DNA of 64,000 nt from Armatimonadota bacterium (GTDB lineage: Bacteria; Armatimonadota; Fimbriimonadia; Fimbriimonadales; Fimbriimonadaceae). Both the position numbers and the translations under genes were made by a program. Under the pieces are notes generated by a model. The model was not told the DNA's origin. It did no database searches and saw only the letters and a list, made by a program, of their open reading frames with translations. Position 1 is the stretch's first letter. Every line of letters begins with the position of its first letter. Below, piece after piece: positions 40,561 to 48,514 of this stretch. Location of the stretch: positions 1,017,858-1,081,857 of the forward strand of contig JAFDWR010000001.1 of assembly GCA_018268355.1 (NCBI GenBank). Reading direction: 5' to 3'.

Positions 40561-40636
40561 GGGGGCATAGCTCAGCTGGGAGAGCATCTGCTTTGCAAGC
40601 AGAGGGTCAGGGGTTCGAATCCCCTTGCCTCCACCA
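40561..40636 (+). tRNA. tRNA-Ala (anticodon TGC)
   Basis: The 76-nt sequence folds as a full cloverleaf: acceptor GGGGGCA with TGCCTCC, D-arm GCTC...GAGC, anticodon arm TCTGC-TTTGCAA-GCAGA (anticodon TGC), T-arm GGGG-TTCGAAT-CCCC. CCA is encoded. The last 30 nt are also the 3' end of an antisense serine recombinase gene, marking it as the likely integration site of the island. Confidence 0.97.
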
Positions 40637-42160
40637 ATCAACAGATTTGATGTTTACGAGGCCGTTTTCGACGGTCTCGTTTTCATTTCGAGTGGTCGTT
40701 TCAGCCAGATTTAGCATCAAATCGAACGCTTCGAACATCTCCACTTCGAGCTTTCCGTCCACCCAAGAGGAGTTCGAGAGCATAAATTGGAGCAACTCCC
40801 GCTTCTGTTCGGAACTTGCCATTTTGAACCTAGAATGGGCGGTTGAGCTCAGTTCGAGAATCCGCATCGCGTCATCGATAGAAGCGGGTTCGGCCCGGTC
40901 AATCGCGGCGAGTTCTAGTTGAAGCTCGGTGATCCGGGACTCCCACTTTGCGCGGGTCTCGCGGTAGAATTCGGTCGAGATATCGCCATCGAGCTTGTCC
41001 GTGTAGAGCTTCTCTAGCCGAGTTCGGATCGTTGCGATTTCTTGGCGGATCGCCGTTTCTCGCTTTGCCCTTTTCACGTGGCGGTCCTTGTCGGCTTCCC
41101 TCAGGGCGTCCTTCACCCAGTCGAAGACTTCCTGAGGGACGATCAGGCGCTGGAGAACCTCGAGAAAGGCTTCCGTGATCTTCGCTTCTGCAACGTACGG
41201 ACGGCCACACTCGGCCCGCCTCTCGCCCGTGCAGTGGTAGTAAACGTATTTGCCCTTCTTGAGCTCACCCGTCATGACTTTGCCGCACTGACACCGGATC
41301 ATGCCGCGATAGGTGAACTCCATGCTTCCATAGCCGGTATTTCGTTGCCCTCGGCCCGTTCTCACCGCCTGAACTCGGTCCCAAATCTCTTTGGTAACCA
41401 AGGGCTCATGAACTCCGAGCGTCTCTTGGCCATTCCAGCGGATGACGCCGTAATAGGCCGGGTGCTTGAGAAGCTGATCAATCGCGCTCTTGGGTAGGTG
41501 AAGCCCCTTCTTTGAAGTCAGGCCAATCCGCCGAGCAAACTTGGTGAGAGTCTCCAGCGAGTGCCTGCCACTGGCGTATTCGTGGAAGAGTTCACGCACC
41601 AGGTGCGCCCGAGCGGGATCCGGAACGATGGTCTTTCGCTTTGTTCCAGGCTCAACAGCGTTGAGATATCCAAGTGGCGCATGGGTGGGATAGATGCCTT
41701 GCGCCGCCTTCTCATTCAGCCCTTTTCGGATTTCCTCGGAAAGGTTGTCCACGTAGTTCTTGGCCATCAGAACGCGAATGCCGTGCATGAACTTGTCCTG
41801 GCTCTTCGAGGACTCACCGATGACCATGCTGTCCTTTACGAAGTGAAGTTCGACGCCGAGGTGATCTACCTTCACGTAATCCGCGAAGTTTCGGTACAGG
41901 CGGTCCACCTTTTCGACGAGGATCACGTGGCCGGGATTTGCTTCCAGGAACTTCAGCATCGCGCCGAAGGCTTTCCGCCCTGATTGCTTGGCCGTCTCGG
42001 CTTCGGTGAACTCACGCACCACATCGACTTGTTGCTCCGCCGCATAGGCCCTCAGAAGGCGAAGCTGGGCGTCCACGCTGAAGCCTTCGGCCTCTTGCTC
42101 TTTAGAGCTGACGCGGGCGTAGATCACGGCCTTGGTTCGCGTGGCGATCTGCTTCTTCAC
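40607..42160 (-). CDS. Large serine recombinase (site-specific integrase), C-terminus encoded across tRNA-Ala
   Basis: The 517-aa protein has an N-terminal resolvase domain with S18 as candidate nucleophile in 'YARVSSKEQ', a recombinase domain (about 165-280), a zinc ribbon ('CQCGKVMTG' and later 'YYHCTGERRAECG') and a long coiled coil (about 355-430), the normal layout of phage-type large serine integrases. Its last nine residues 'WWRQGDSNP' come from the antisense strand of the tRNA 3' end, a familiar sign of integration at a tRNA. Its ATG overlaps the other recombinase's stop by 4 nt, so both are made from one mRNA. Confidence 0.93.
   Translation of the reverse strand: MKKQIATRTKAVIYARVSSKEQEAEGFSVDAQLRLLRAYAAEQQVDVVREFTEAETAKQSGRKAFGAMLKFLEANPGHVILVEKVDRLYRNFADYVKVDHLGVELHFVKDSMVIGESSKSQDKFMHGIRVLMAKNYVDNLSEEIRKGLNEKAAQGIYPTHAPLGYLNAVEPGTKRKTIVPDPARAHLVRELFHEYASGRHSLETLTKFARRIGLTSKKGLHLPKSAIDQLLKHPAYYGVIRWNGQETLGVHEPLVTKEIWDRVQAVRTGRGQRNTGYGSMEFTYRGMIRCQCGKVMTGELKKGKYVYYHCTGERRAECGRPYVAEAKITEAFLEVLQRLIVPQEVFDWVKDALREADKDRHVKRAKRETAIRQEIATIRTRLEKLYTDKLDGDISTEFYRETRAKWESRITELQLELAAIDRAEPASIDDAMRILELSSTAHSRFKMASSEQKRELLQFMLSNSSWVDGKLEVEMFEAFDLMLNLAETTTRNENETVENGLVNIKSVDWWRQGDSNP
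40656..40686 (+). terminator. Intrinsic terminator of the tRNA-Ala gene, inside the recombinase gene
   Basis: ACGAGGCCGT (40656-40665) pairs with ACGGTCTCGT (40671-40680), with one G-T, around TTTCG, followed by TTTCATTT. It lies in the antisense strand of the recombinase 3' coding region, 19 nt after the tRNA. Confidence 0.65.
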
Positions 42161-44205
42161 CCACGCCTCCTTCGGTTCGACATCGTGACCGGGATGAGCG
42201 AGTCATCCTTACTGAGCTTGTTCATTCCCGCGACCGCGCCTTTCACACCCAGTTTGGTGAGGGCCGATTCGAGCATCAGGTTAACGCGCTCAACCGATAT
42301 GCCGCTTTGAAGCGAAATCTCCTTGATTCCTTTGCCTTCCGCCGATAGGTTTAGGATCTGGTACTCCATCACCTTAAGCCGTTTGGGCGAATGCTTGGGA
42401 GCTTCGACCCTTCCGTAGAGCGGAAGCTGGCTCTGCAATCTCCGAATCGTTGGCGCGGCCATCGCGACCGCGTCTGGAACAGACTTCGCGTTAAGCTTTT
42501 GCATGGCTCTGCTCAAAAGGGCATGGGCATTCGTCGGCGTCGAGTTGAAGAACTTGGCGATCTGAACATAGTTTGCGCCGTCTCCGGCATGCTTCAGCGC
42601 GGCAAGTTCCCTCGGTGTTAGGCTTCCTGGCCCATCAAGTTTCCCGGTTCGATACCGCTCGGCTCCCCGCAGGACCTCTATTTCAATGGGAGAGTCTCTA
42701 AAGACAAGCTTCAGCTCAAGCCATTTCCGATCTTCCTTGGCGAATACTCTTAGTTCCTCGATGGTGATGTGAAGAGCCTCACGTCGTTCAGCATCGGTGA
42801 GACGACCCCAGATTTGGTCGAACCTCGGAAGAATTGCTTTGGCTTGTCGAATGAGGTGCTCTTGGGTATCGGTTCGCTCAAGCGCCTTGTCGATCTCCGC
42901 CAGTTCCGCTTCGAACTTCAGCTTGGTGGCCTGGATCTCGTCCAGTTTTCGCCTGGCTTGGGATTGGGAAAGCACCTTCTTCGCAAGGGAATCGAGAATG
43001 ACGTCTTCACGTTCGTTCCATTCGGAAAGACTCTTGCGAACCTCCGCCGCTCGTTTCACAGTCGATTCACCCTGCCCCCGCACGAGCGACTCGATCTCAC
43101 TTTCGATGGAGTCGAGAACTTCCGGGTCCCTCGCGAGGCTTGCAAGCTCCGCGACAACCAATTCTTCGAGCGACTTTGCCGAGACATAAACATGAGCCCC
43201 GTCAGAGGAATCCGAACGCCCCAGGCAACGGTAGCCAGGATGCTCTGTATGGAAGGAACCTTGCAGCCTTTTCCCACAGTGTCCGCAGGTTGCGATGCCG
43301 CTAAATAGTCGGAAGGGCTGAGTGTGGGCAACGCCCTTGAGCCGCTTTCTGTTGCGTTCAAGACGGGCTTGGATTTGGGCCAGCATCGACTCATCGTAGT
43401 AACGGTGCTCAAAGTGAATGCCCTGAATCAGTGAGCCGTCAGGCGAGCGTACAAGTCCAGCGTGCGTTGGATTGACCAGGACGAGATTCACGGTGTTCGC
43501 GCGCCACTTGCCGACCGACTTCTTGTGCGGAACACTTTCGACGTTGAGTTGGTCCGCGATTCCTTGCTCGCTCAGCCCCGAAAGATACATGTGAGCGATC
43601 CGCTTGACGATCTCGCCCTCTTCCGGAACAGGAACGATATTCGGGCGTCTGCCAGCGTGCTCCTCCGGTTCTTCCTTCCGCCAACCGAACGGAATCGTCC
43701 CCTGATAATAGCCCTGAGTCCGACGATAGTCGAGAACCCGCTTGATGTTGTCGCTATTCTGAAGTCGTTGATACTCGGCAACTTGCGCCAACACCCCTTG
43801 AGCCATTTGACCGGCCAAAGACTTGTCGAAGTGATCGGCGACCAAGATGAAGTCGATCCCCTTTGGCTTCATGATCTCATTGTAGAGAGTGATAAAGCCC
43901 GCGTAGTCGCGGTAGATTCGGTCGAGGCGGTACGCCGCAACGTGGCTAAACTTGCCTTGCTTAAGGCCGACTAGCATCTCCCAGAGCATTTTGCGGTCAC
44001 GGGGTCGCCGCTCAGTTTGCCATGGCTTGGGTCCCCGCCCACCGCTAATCCCAAGATCTGCAAAGCGCTCATAGGTGAAAGCATCGCCATGCAGCTCCCG
44101 AATCTTTGCCAGGACGGTTGCTTCTTGCTGCTCGATGGACATGCCTTCAACCGCTTGATCCACCGTTGAGACCCTGATATAGATGGCAATGTGTGGAACC
44201 CTCAT
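42157..44205 (-). CDS. Large serine recombinase with two C-terminal LuxR-like HTH segments
   Basis: The 682-aa protein has a resolvase domain with S13 in 'YIRVSTVDQ', the recombinase domain, a zinc ribbon ('CGHCGKRLQG') and a coiled coil (about 370-450). Unusually it continues with two segments like GerE/LuxR helix-turn-helix domains: about 528-582 ('LTPRELAALKHAGDGANYVQ' to 'AMQKLNAKSVPDAVAMA') and about 608-662 ('KVMEYQILNLSAEGKGIKEI' to 'LTKLGVKGAVAGM'). These could add DNA-binding specificity. GAGG lies 10 nt before the ATG. Upstream gene of a two-recombinase operon. Confidence 0.9.
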   Translation of the reverse strand: MRVPHIAIYIRVSTVDQAVEGMSIEQQEATVLAKIRELHGDAFTYERFADLGISGGRGPKPWQTERRPRDRKMLWEMLVGLKQGKFSHVAAYRLDRIYRDYAGFITLYNEIMKPKGIDFILVADHFDKSLAGQMAQGVLAQVAEYQRLQNSDNIKRVLDYRRTQGYYQGTIPFGWRKEEPEEHAGRRPNIVPVPEEGEIVKRIAHMYLSGLSEQGIADQLNVESVPHKKSVGKWRANTVNLVLVNPTHAGLVRSPDGSLIQGIHFEHRYYDESMLAQIQARLERNRKRLKGVAHTQPFRLFSGIATCGHCGKRLQGSFHTEHPGYRCLGRSDSSDGAHVYVSAKSLEELVVAELASLARDPEVLDSIESEIESLVRGQGESTVKRAAEVRKSLSEWNEREDVILDSLAKKVLSQSQARRKLDEIQATKLKFEAELAEIDKALERTDTQEHLIRQAKAILPRFDQIWGRLTDAERREALHITIEELRVFAKEDRKWLELKLVFRDSPIEIEVLRGAERYRTGKLDGPGSLTPRELAALKHAGDGANYVQIAKFFNSTPTNAHALLSRAMQKLNAKSVPDAVAMAAPTIRRLQSQLPLYGRVEAPKHSPKRLKVMEYQILNLSAEGKGIKEISLQSGISVERVNLMLESALTKLGVKGAVAGMNKLSKDDSLIPVTMSNRRRRG

Positions 44206-44618
44206 AGTTAGTCATCCTCGCAAAGAGTCACTTGGTTCTCGACTGATCTTAAGTCTATCACATTTTGGTATCTTTTAACAGATGTCTCAGTGTGTACATT
44301 ATTCTGTTTAACATCAGGTTCAACGGGGCTTTGATCTTCTTCGGAATGAGCGATTCGCACCGCTGACCTAGCGACAATAGATGCGAAGGCTTGGATGCTA
44401 CTCGCCCTCGTCTGAGGTGGATAGATCGTTGGGTAAAGGGGCTTCCGGGGCATCGGTTTCCTCGACCGGGAGCTCTGCTAGAAGCAGGAGAAAACGTACG
44501 ATGCGCTCTTTGCATTCGGAGCTGTAAACTTCTTGCAAAGGTGATTTGTGGCTTTCTGCGCTCTTGAACTGATCCGGCACTTGTCGATCGTTTCCCGGCA
44601 GGAATTTCGGAGGGGCGA
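44206..44618. other. AT-rich region upstream of the recombinases, possible small genes
   Basis: The stretch is more AT-rich than its surroundings. On the minus strand two overlapping short frames are possible: 44398-44580 (60 aa, GTG start, acidic C-terminus 'NDLSTSDEGE') and 44208-44453 (81 aa, ending 2 nt before the recombinase ATG). Neither resembles a family I know. TTTAACA occurs twice (near 44275 and 44308) in a segment that also has GATGT/ACATC inverted ends, a possible operator. The recombinase promoter probably lies here. Confidence 0.35.
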
Positions 44619-45464
44619 TTGAAGGGCGAAATCCCGAAATCAGGGTCTGAGACCAGGGTGAAGCCGCCTGAACTTCTAAAAGAGGCGGATGAACTTCGAA
44701 GTCAGACTAGGCTTGTTCAAGCCCAAGCGCACGGACATGCCGGAATTGCATTTCTTTTCGACTTGATCGTCACCGACCCGGCTAACTCGGCACTCAAACA
44801 TCGTCTGATGGAGGCCTTTAAGTCTGAGCCATCTGCCCGTGAAGAGGTCGAGGCCCTGGCCGGAATCATCGAGACCGAAGCGCTGTTCTTCAATCTGCAC
44901 CCGTTTCTCCTTGCCACCGCGATGATTTGGTGGGGCAAGGAAGCGGACCTTGCTGAAAATGAAACAGGGGGCAGTTCAGATTGGCAGGTCCTCCCAATCG
45001 CAATTCAGAACCATCGAAGGGAACTGCGAGATGAATTCCGATTTCTCGCGAGAGAAATTGAAGACCTGTTCCGGGGCTCAGGTTTGGAGCCTGATGTTTC
45101 GATCAAGATGCTCAAAGCCAAGTGTAAAGCGCTGGAAAAGGGTTTGGACACCCTTCAAAAGAGCCTTGACGGGCATCAGCTCAAGCGAAAAAAGCTATTC
45201 TACGCGAACTCAAAAAACGAGATTAGGGCGTACTATCTTCTCAGAGTGAAAAAGCTCCGCACGACCAGCCGAGAGGTTTCAGATTTGCTTCGGCATGCGG
45301 GCGAACACTACGACATGAGTCAACGTAACGACCGACTCCGTGCCCAGAAAAGGGTTCATGATTGGGCGCGCGCATTCGAGAAACGACTAGACGCACTAAT
45401 GCTCGACGCGGGCTATGAGCGGGTTGAACATCAGTACCTGGCAGTCGGAGAGGCTCGGGAGTAG
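44619..45464 (+). CDS. Helical protein of unknown function, island cargo
   Basis: The 281-aa protein is almost wholly alpha-helical and charged. A central stretch (about 135-235) rich in Lys/Arg/Leu heptads ('KMLKAKCKALEKGLDTLQKS') suggests a coiled coil. No signal or membrane segment. The start is uncertain: TTG 44619 gives the full frame, and the first in-frame ATG (44809) would remove about 63 residues. It is divergent from the recombinases. No family recognised. Confidence 0.55.
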   Translation: MKGEIPKSGSETRVKPPELLKEADELRSQTRLVQAQAHGHAGIAFLFDLIVTDPANSALKHRLMEAFKSEPSAREEVEALAGIIETEALFFNLHPFLLATAMIWWGKEADLAENETGGSSDWQVLPIAIQNHRRELRDEFRFLAREIEDLFRGSGLEPDVSIKMLKAKCKALEKGLDTLQKSLDGHQLKRKKLFYANSKNEIRAYYLLRVKKLRTTSREVSDLLRHAGEHYDMSQRNDRLRAQKRVHDWARAFEKRLDALMLDAGYERVEHQYLAVGEARE

Positions 45465-45656
45465 TACGCATGGCACTCGACTTGAAAGAATGGTTCTTGT
45501 CTTGGAACAAGCTTCCCGGCGAACTAATGTGCGACGGATAATCTCGGCTCTCGACGTCCGTAGGATGCCGCCTGAATCCCCCGTCGGTTCTGTCTCTGGG
45601 CTCCTGGCCAATCTTTTGGAAAGTTCCTGTTTTCAATCTAGGCCGGAGATGAATCC

Positions 45657-46955
45657 CTACTTCGGAACTTTCGCCAGCTCTGAACGGGCGAGTACGCCGG
45701 TTGCATTAGATTCACCAGCTGAATCCAACGCAAACTGTAACCAAGTTCGCGCCTCCGAGTTTCGTCCCAGCTGTGCGAAGATCAGGCCGACGTCGATCGC
45801 CAATCGTGCTCGCTCCAAGATTCGGGCCTTACATTCACCCATTAACCTTCCGGCGTCGCCGGAAACTTGCCATGAGTCAATCAAGGTCACTGAAGCTGAG
45901 CGCCCCCACTCGGAGAGGGTTAGGATTCGTGCTGTTTGAACGTATCGCATTTCGGGAGCCTGAAGGGCTCGCTCGTATAGCGAGACAACCTCCTGATCAA
46001 GTTTGACCATTCGCCTTGTCAGGTCTTCAACTTTGGTGATACGCGCATTCCGCACTCGCTGAGCATCGAGAAAAGGATTCCGAATCCGAATTGTTGTTGA
46101 CTCCGGCGCTAAGCTGATTCCATCCGGGCAGACTGAGACGATTTCGACTTTATGGGTGCCTGAAGGAATGTAGGTCGGGTCAAAGTCGAACCTTCCGCCG
46201 GCCTGTTCGTTTACCGAAATGGGCCTTCCGTCAAGGAAGAACTTGTATTCCTTGACCTGAATCGAAGCGAGGTTCTTCACTCGGATTGAAACACGAGGCA
46301 CCGCACCTTCAACGGCAATTTGGTCTTGTGGCGAGTCGATCTGCAAGCGATTAGGAATCCAGATTTGACTCATCGTCAGCGTTCCAAACTTACTTTCGCC
46401 GAGTCGGGGGATGGTGAAGAATTCGTGGTAGCCGGCGACCAACCTCCGAGCGTCGATCCGAAATCGGCCGGAGCCTGCCCGTCCCAAGTACTCCTGACCA
46501 TAGAAGACCAATACGTCATCAGTCGAATCAGCAACGATGGTTTGATTGAGGAGCTTCAAGGAGACACTGCGAACTTGAGCGTCCCGCTTGAATTTGTAGT
46601 CGCCAATGCGCCTGGACCCGAGTAGGTACTCGACACGGGCCTCTGAATTCAGGAAAGCGTATTTGGCCACCGGCACCGGCTCCCGGGTCGTGCCAAAGTA
46701 GCGTCCGGCAACCTTACCAGCCGCAACGAGGGTGAAGTCGCTGCCAGGTTCGACGCCGATCGATTCAGGCTGAAACTCAAACTCAGCATCCGTTGGACAG
46801 AGGAATGAAGCCTCCTTTGACCTGACTCGAATTCGGGGCCCAGGCACCACTTGCAGCACACAGGGCTCGCGGCTCAACCCCTCAGCGATCCAGTAGGCGG
46901 AAGACTGGCATCCTAGGCCCAGGGAAGCCGTCCACAGTGTGAGGAAGGAAATCAT
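45657..46955 (-). CDS. Exported protein with Ig-like region and helical C-terminus
   Basis: The 432-aa protein begins with a hydrophobic signal ('MISFLTLWTASLGLGC') that could be a lipoprotein signal (C16). Residues about 200-290 look like a bacterial Ig-like domain ('YKFFLDGRPISVNEQAGGRF' then 'YIPSGTHKVEIVSVCPDGIS'). The last 130 residues are helical and TPR-like ('GLIFAQLGRNSEARTWLQFA'). No enzyme motif is seen. It is divergent from the small XRE gene. Whether it is island cargo or host is unclear. Confidence 0.65.
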   Translation of the reverse strand: MISFLTLWTASLGLGCQSSAYWIAEGLSREPCVLQVVPGPRIRVRSKEASFLCPTDAEFEFQPESIGVEPGSDFTLVAAGKVAGRYFGTTREPVPVAKYAFLNSEARVEYLLGSRRIGDYKFKRDAQVRSVSLKLLNQTIVADSTDDVLVFYGQEYLGRAGSGRFRIDARRLVAGYHEFFTIPRLGESKFGTLTMSQIWIPNRLQIDSPQDQIAVEGAVPRVSIRVKNLASIQVKEYKFFLDGRPISVNEQAGGRFDFDPTYIPSGTHKVEIVSVCPDGISLAPESTTIRIRNPFLDAQRVRNARITKVEDLTRRMVKLDQEVVSLYERALQAPEMRYVQTARILTLSEWGRSASVTLIDSWQVSGDAGRLMGECKARILERARLAIDVGLIFAQLGRNSEARTWLQFALDSAGESNATGVLARSELAKVPK

Positions 46956-47022
46956 AATGTCCCTTATTAGGTTACACCATATCTAGCAACTTCACGCAGT
47001 GGCGGAATCACGTGAAGGCAGA

Positions 47023-47250
47023 ATGCGCAAGCTCGAGCGCCCGGAGTACGTGAAGATCCGACTGATCATCTCTTCTCGCCTATCGGAATCTGGAATGAGC
47101 CAACGCGAGCTGAGCGGGAAGTTGGGGATGCCCTCCAGCTACATTAACAAGATTCTCGCCGGACAGCGGACTATCGAGATTACGGAGCTCGTCGACATTC
47201 TGATCGCCCTCAACTTGACGTTAACCGATCTGGACCAGTTGCTCAGATGA
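47023..47250 (+). CDS. Small XRE-family helix-turn-helix regulator
   Basis: The 75-aa protein is essentially one HTH_XRE domain: 'SESGMSQRELSGKLGMPSSY' then 'KILAGQRTIEITELVDILIA'. ATG 47023 has GAAGG just upstream; a GTG at 46999 would add 8 residues without a ribosome site. It faces the GIY-YIG/helicase/methylase operon and ends 55 nt from it, as restriction-modification controller genes often do, but a link is inferred only from position. Confidence 0.85.
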   Translation: MRKLERPEYVKIRLIISSRLSESGMSQRELSGKLGMPSSYINKILAGQRTIEITELVDILIALNLTLTDLDQLLR

Positions 47251-47305
47251 TGAAGGTCCCTCTTCCCGTGTGCTCGGTCGGAACGGAGGGAACCGCGAGG
47301 TTTGA

Positions 47306-48514
47306 TCATTCGGAGCCATCAGCACCGTCTAACTCTGAGGTGTTTGCTAGCCGTACCTCATCAACATCGTAGACAAGGCCAGATATCGACCCATCTTTGA
47401 TCCGCTCAATGGCTTCATCAATCACGTGCAAAGGGACGAGGAACCACTCCTTTGGCTGAACTGGGTTGCCGAAACGGTCCTCGACTGTGATGCTTATCTG
47501 TGCCGGAGCGAAAACCCGGTGCAGAATCTTCTCAAGCTTCGTCCGGTCGATGTGAGACATCTTGTAGGTGGCCACAATCTCAACGTCGGCAAGCAAGAAC
47601 GTCGCATCCAGCTTTGCGTTCGCGATCCGTGTTTCTACCGATCCGCCGGTGACGCCAATCTTGTGAACGAGTTCTCGATGCTGAGCAATGAATGGATCAT
47701 CCGATTTACTTCGCAGCACATAAATCGTGCCGCTTAGGACGTCGCTCTCCTCCCACTCATCGCTAAACAAGTTCGGAACCACGGGATCCGAGAGCCGCCG
47801 ACCCGCCTCGTCCTTATAGAGTGCTCTTTGGAGTGAACGCAAAAGTAGGTTCGTCTCTGTGCCATTCGAATAAATCAGCCTGAGCCGTGCATCGGGTTCG
47901 CCATTCGGGGTCTTGAATGTGGGTCCACGCTCGGCAACATAGGCCATCTGGCCGCCGAGAATGAAGAACTCGCCTTGGCTGATGTTGATATCTCCTGAGA
48001 ATCGTTTCGTCTGCCTGATTCCCGCCTGGAGTTCGGCCTCAGCCCTATCAAATAGAGGCTTGAAAGATGCGAAGTCTTCACAAAGCGTGCGGTTTGCAAT
48101 CTCCTCTGCAGCCCGCCTTTCCTCGCGAGAAGGCACGTGCTTGAGTACCGCGACATTCGTTTCTGGGTTCAACTCGACGCCGAGCTCTGAGAGTAAGTGA
48201 TCGTCGTCCAGCGGTTCGGCTACAGGCTGCTCGTCCTCACTCATCCCCAAGAGACCGAACTTATCGAACTGAGCTATCAGTGCCGGGGCTTCGGGCAAGC
48301 TCCGGATGCGATCAAGCCGAACGGCGTACAGCCGTTCAAAAATGTCCAAGTGCTCACCATGCCTGGGTAAGTGTCCGTGCGTTTCATAGAATCGCTGGAT
48401 GTCCTCGAATCCGGCGATGATCCGCTCCTCAATTGGCGTGTACTTACCCTTCTTCGCTGGCTCGACTTCGACTCCAAGTTCAGCTAGGAGTTCATCATCG
48501 GTCAAATCAGGCAA
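47306..48514 (-). CDS. GIY-YIG nuclease family protein
   Basis: The 402-aa protein ends in a GIY-YIG-type domain (about 261-365) of the T5orf172/MUG113 kind: 'GTIYVLRSKSD', 'KIGVTGGSVETRIANAK' and 'RTKLEKILHRVF'. The N-terminal part has a duplicated motif, 'LTDDELLAELGVE' (about 4-16) and 'LDDDHLLSELGVE' (about 102-114), possibly a protein docking element. The start is TTG 48514, overlapping the helicase stop; in-frame sequence upstream only shadows the helicase gene. Last gene of a four-gene operon and the likely nuclease of the system. Confidence 0.8.
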   Translation of the reverse strand: MPDLTDDELLAELGVEVEPAKKGKYTPIEERIIAGFEDIQRFYETHGHLPRHGEHLDIFERLYAVRLDRIRSLPEAPALIAQFDKFGLLGMSEDEQPVAEPLDDDHLLSELGVELNPETNVAVLKHVPSREERRAAEEIANRTLCEDFASFKPLFDRAEAELQAGIRQTKRFSGDINISQGEFFILGGQMAYVAERGPTFKTPNGEPDARLRLIYSNGTETNLLLRSLQRALYKDEAGRRLSDPVVPNLFSDEWEESDVLSGTIYVLRSKSDDPFIAQHRELVHKIGVTGGSVETRIANAKLDATFLLADVEIVATYKMSHIDRTKLEKILHRVFAPAQISITVEDRFGNPVQPKEWFLVPLHVIDEAIERIKDGSISGLVYDVDEVRLANTSELDGADGSE

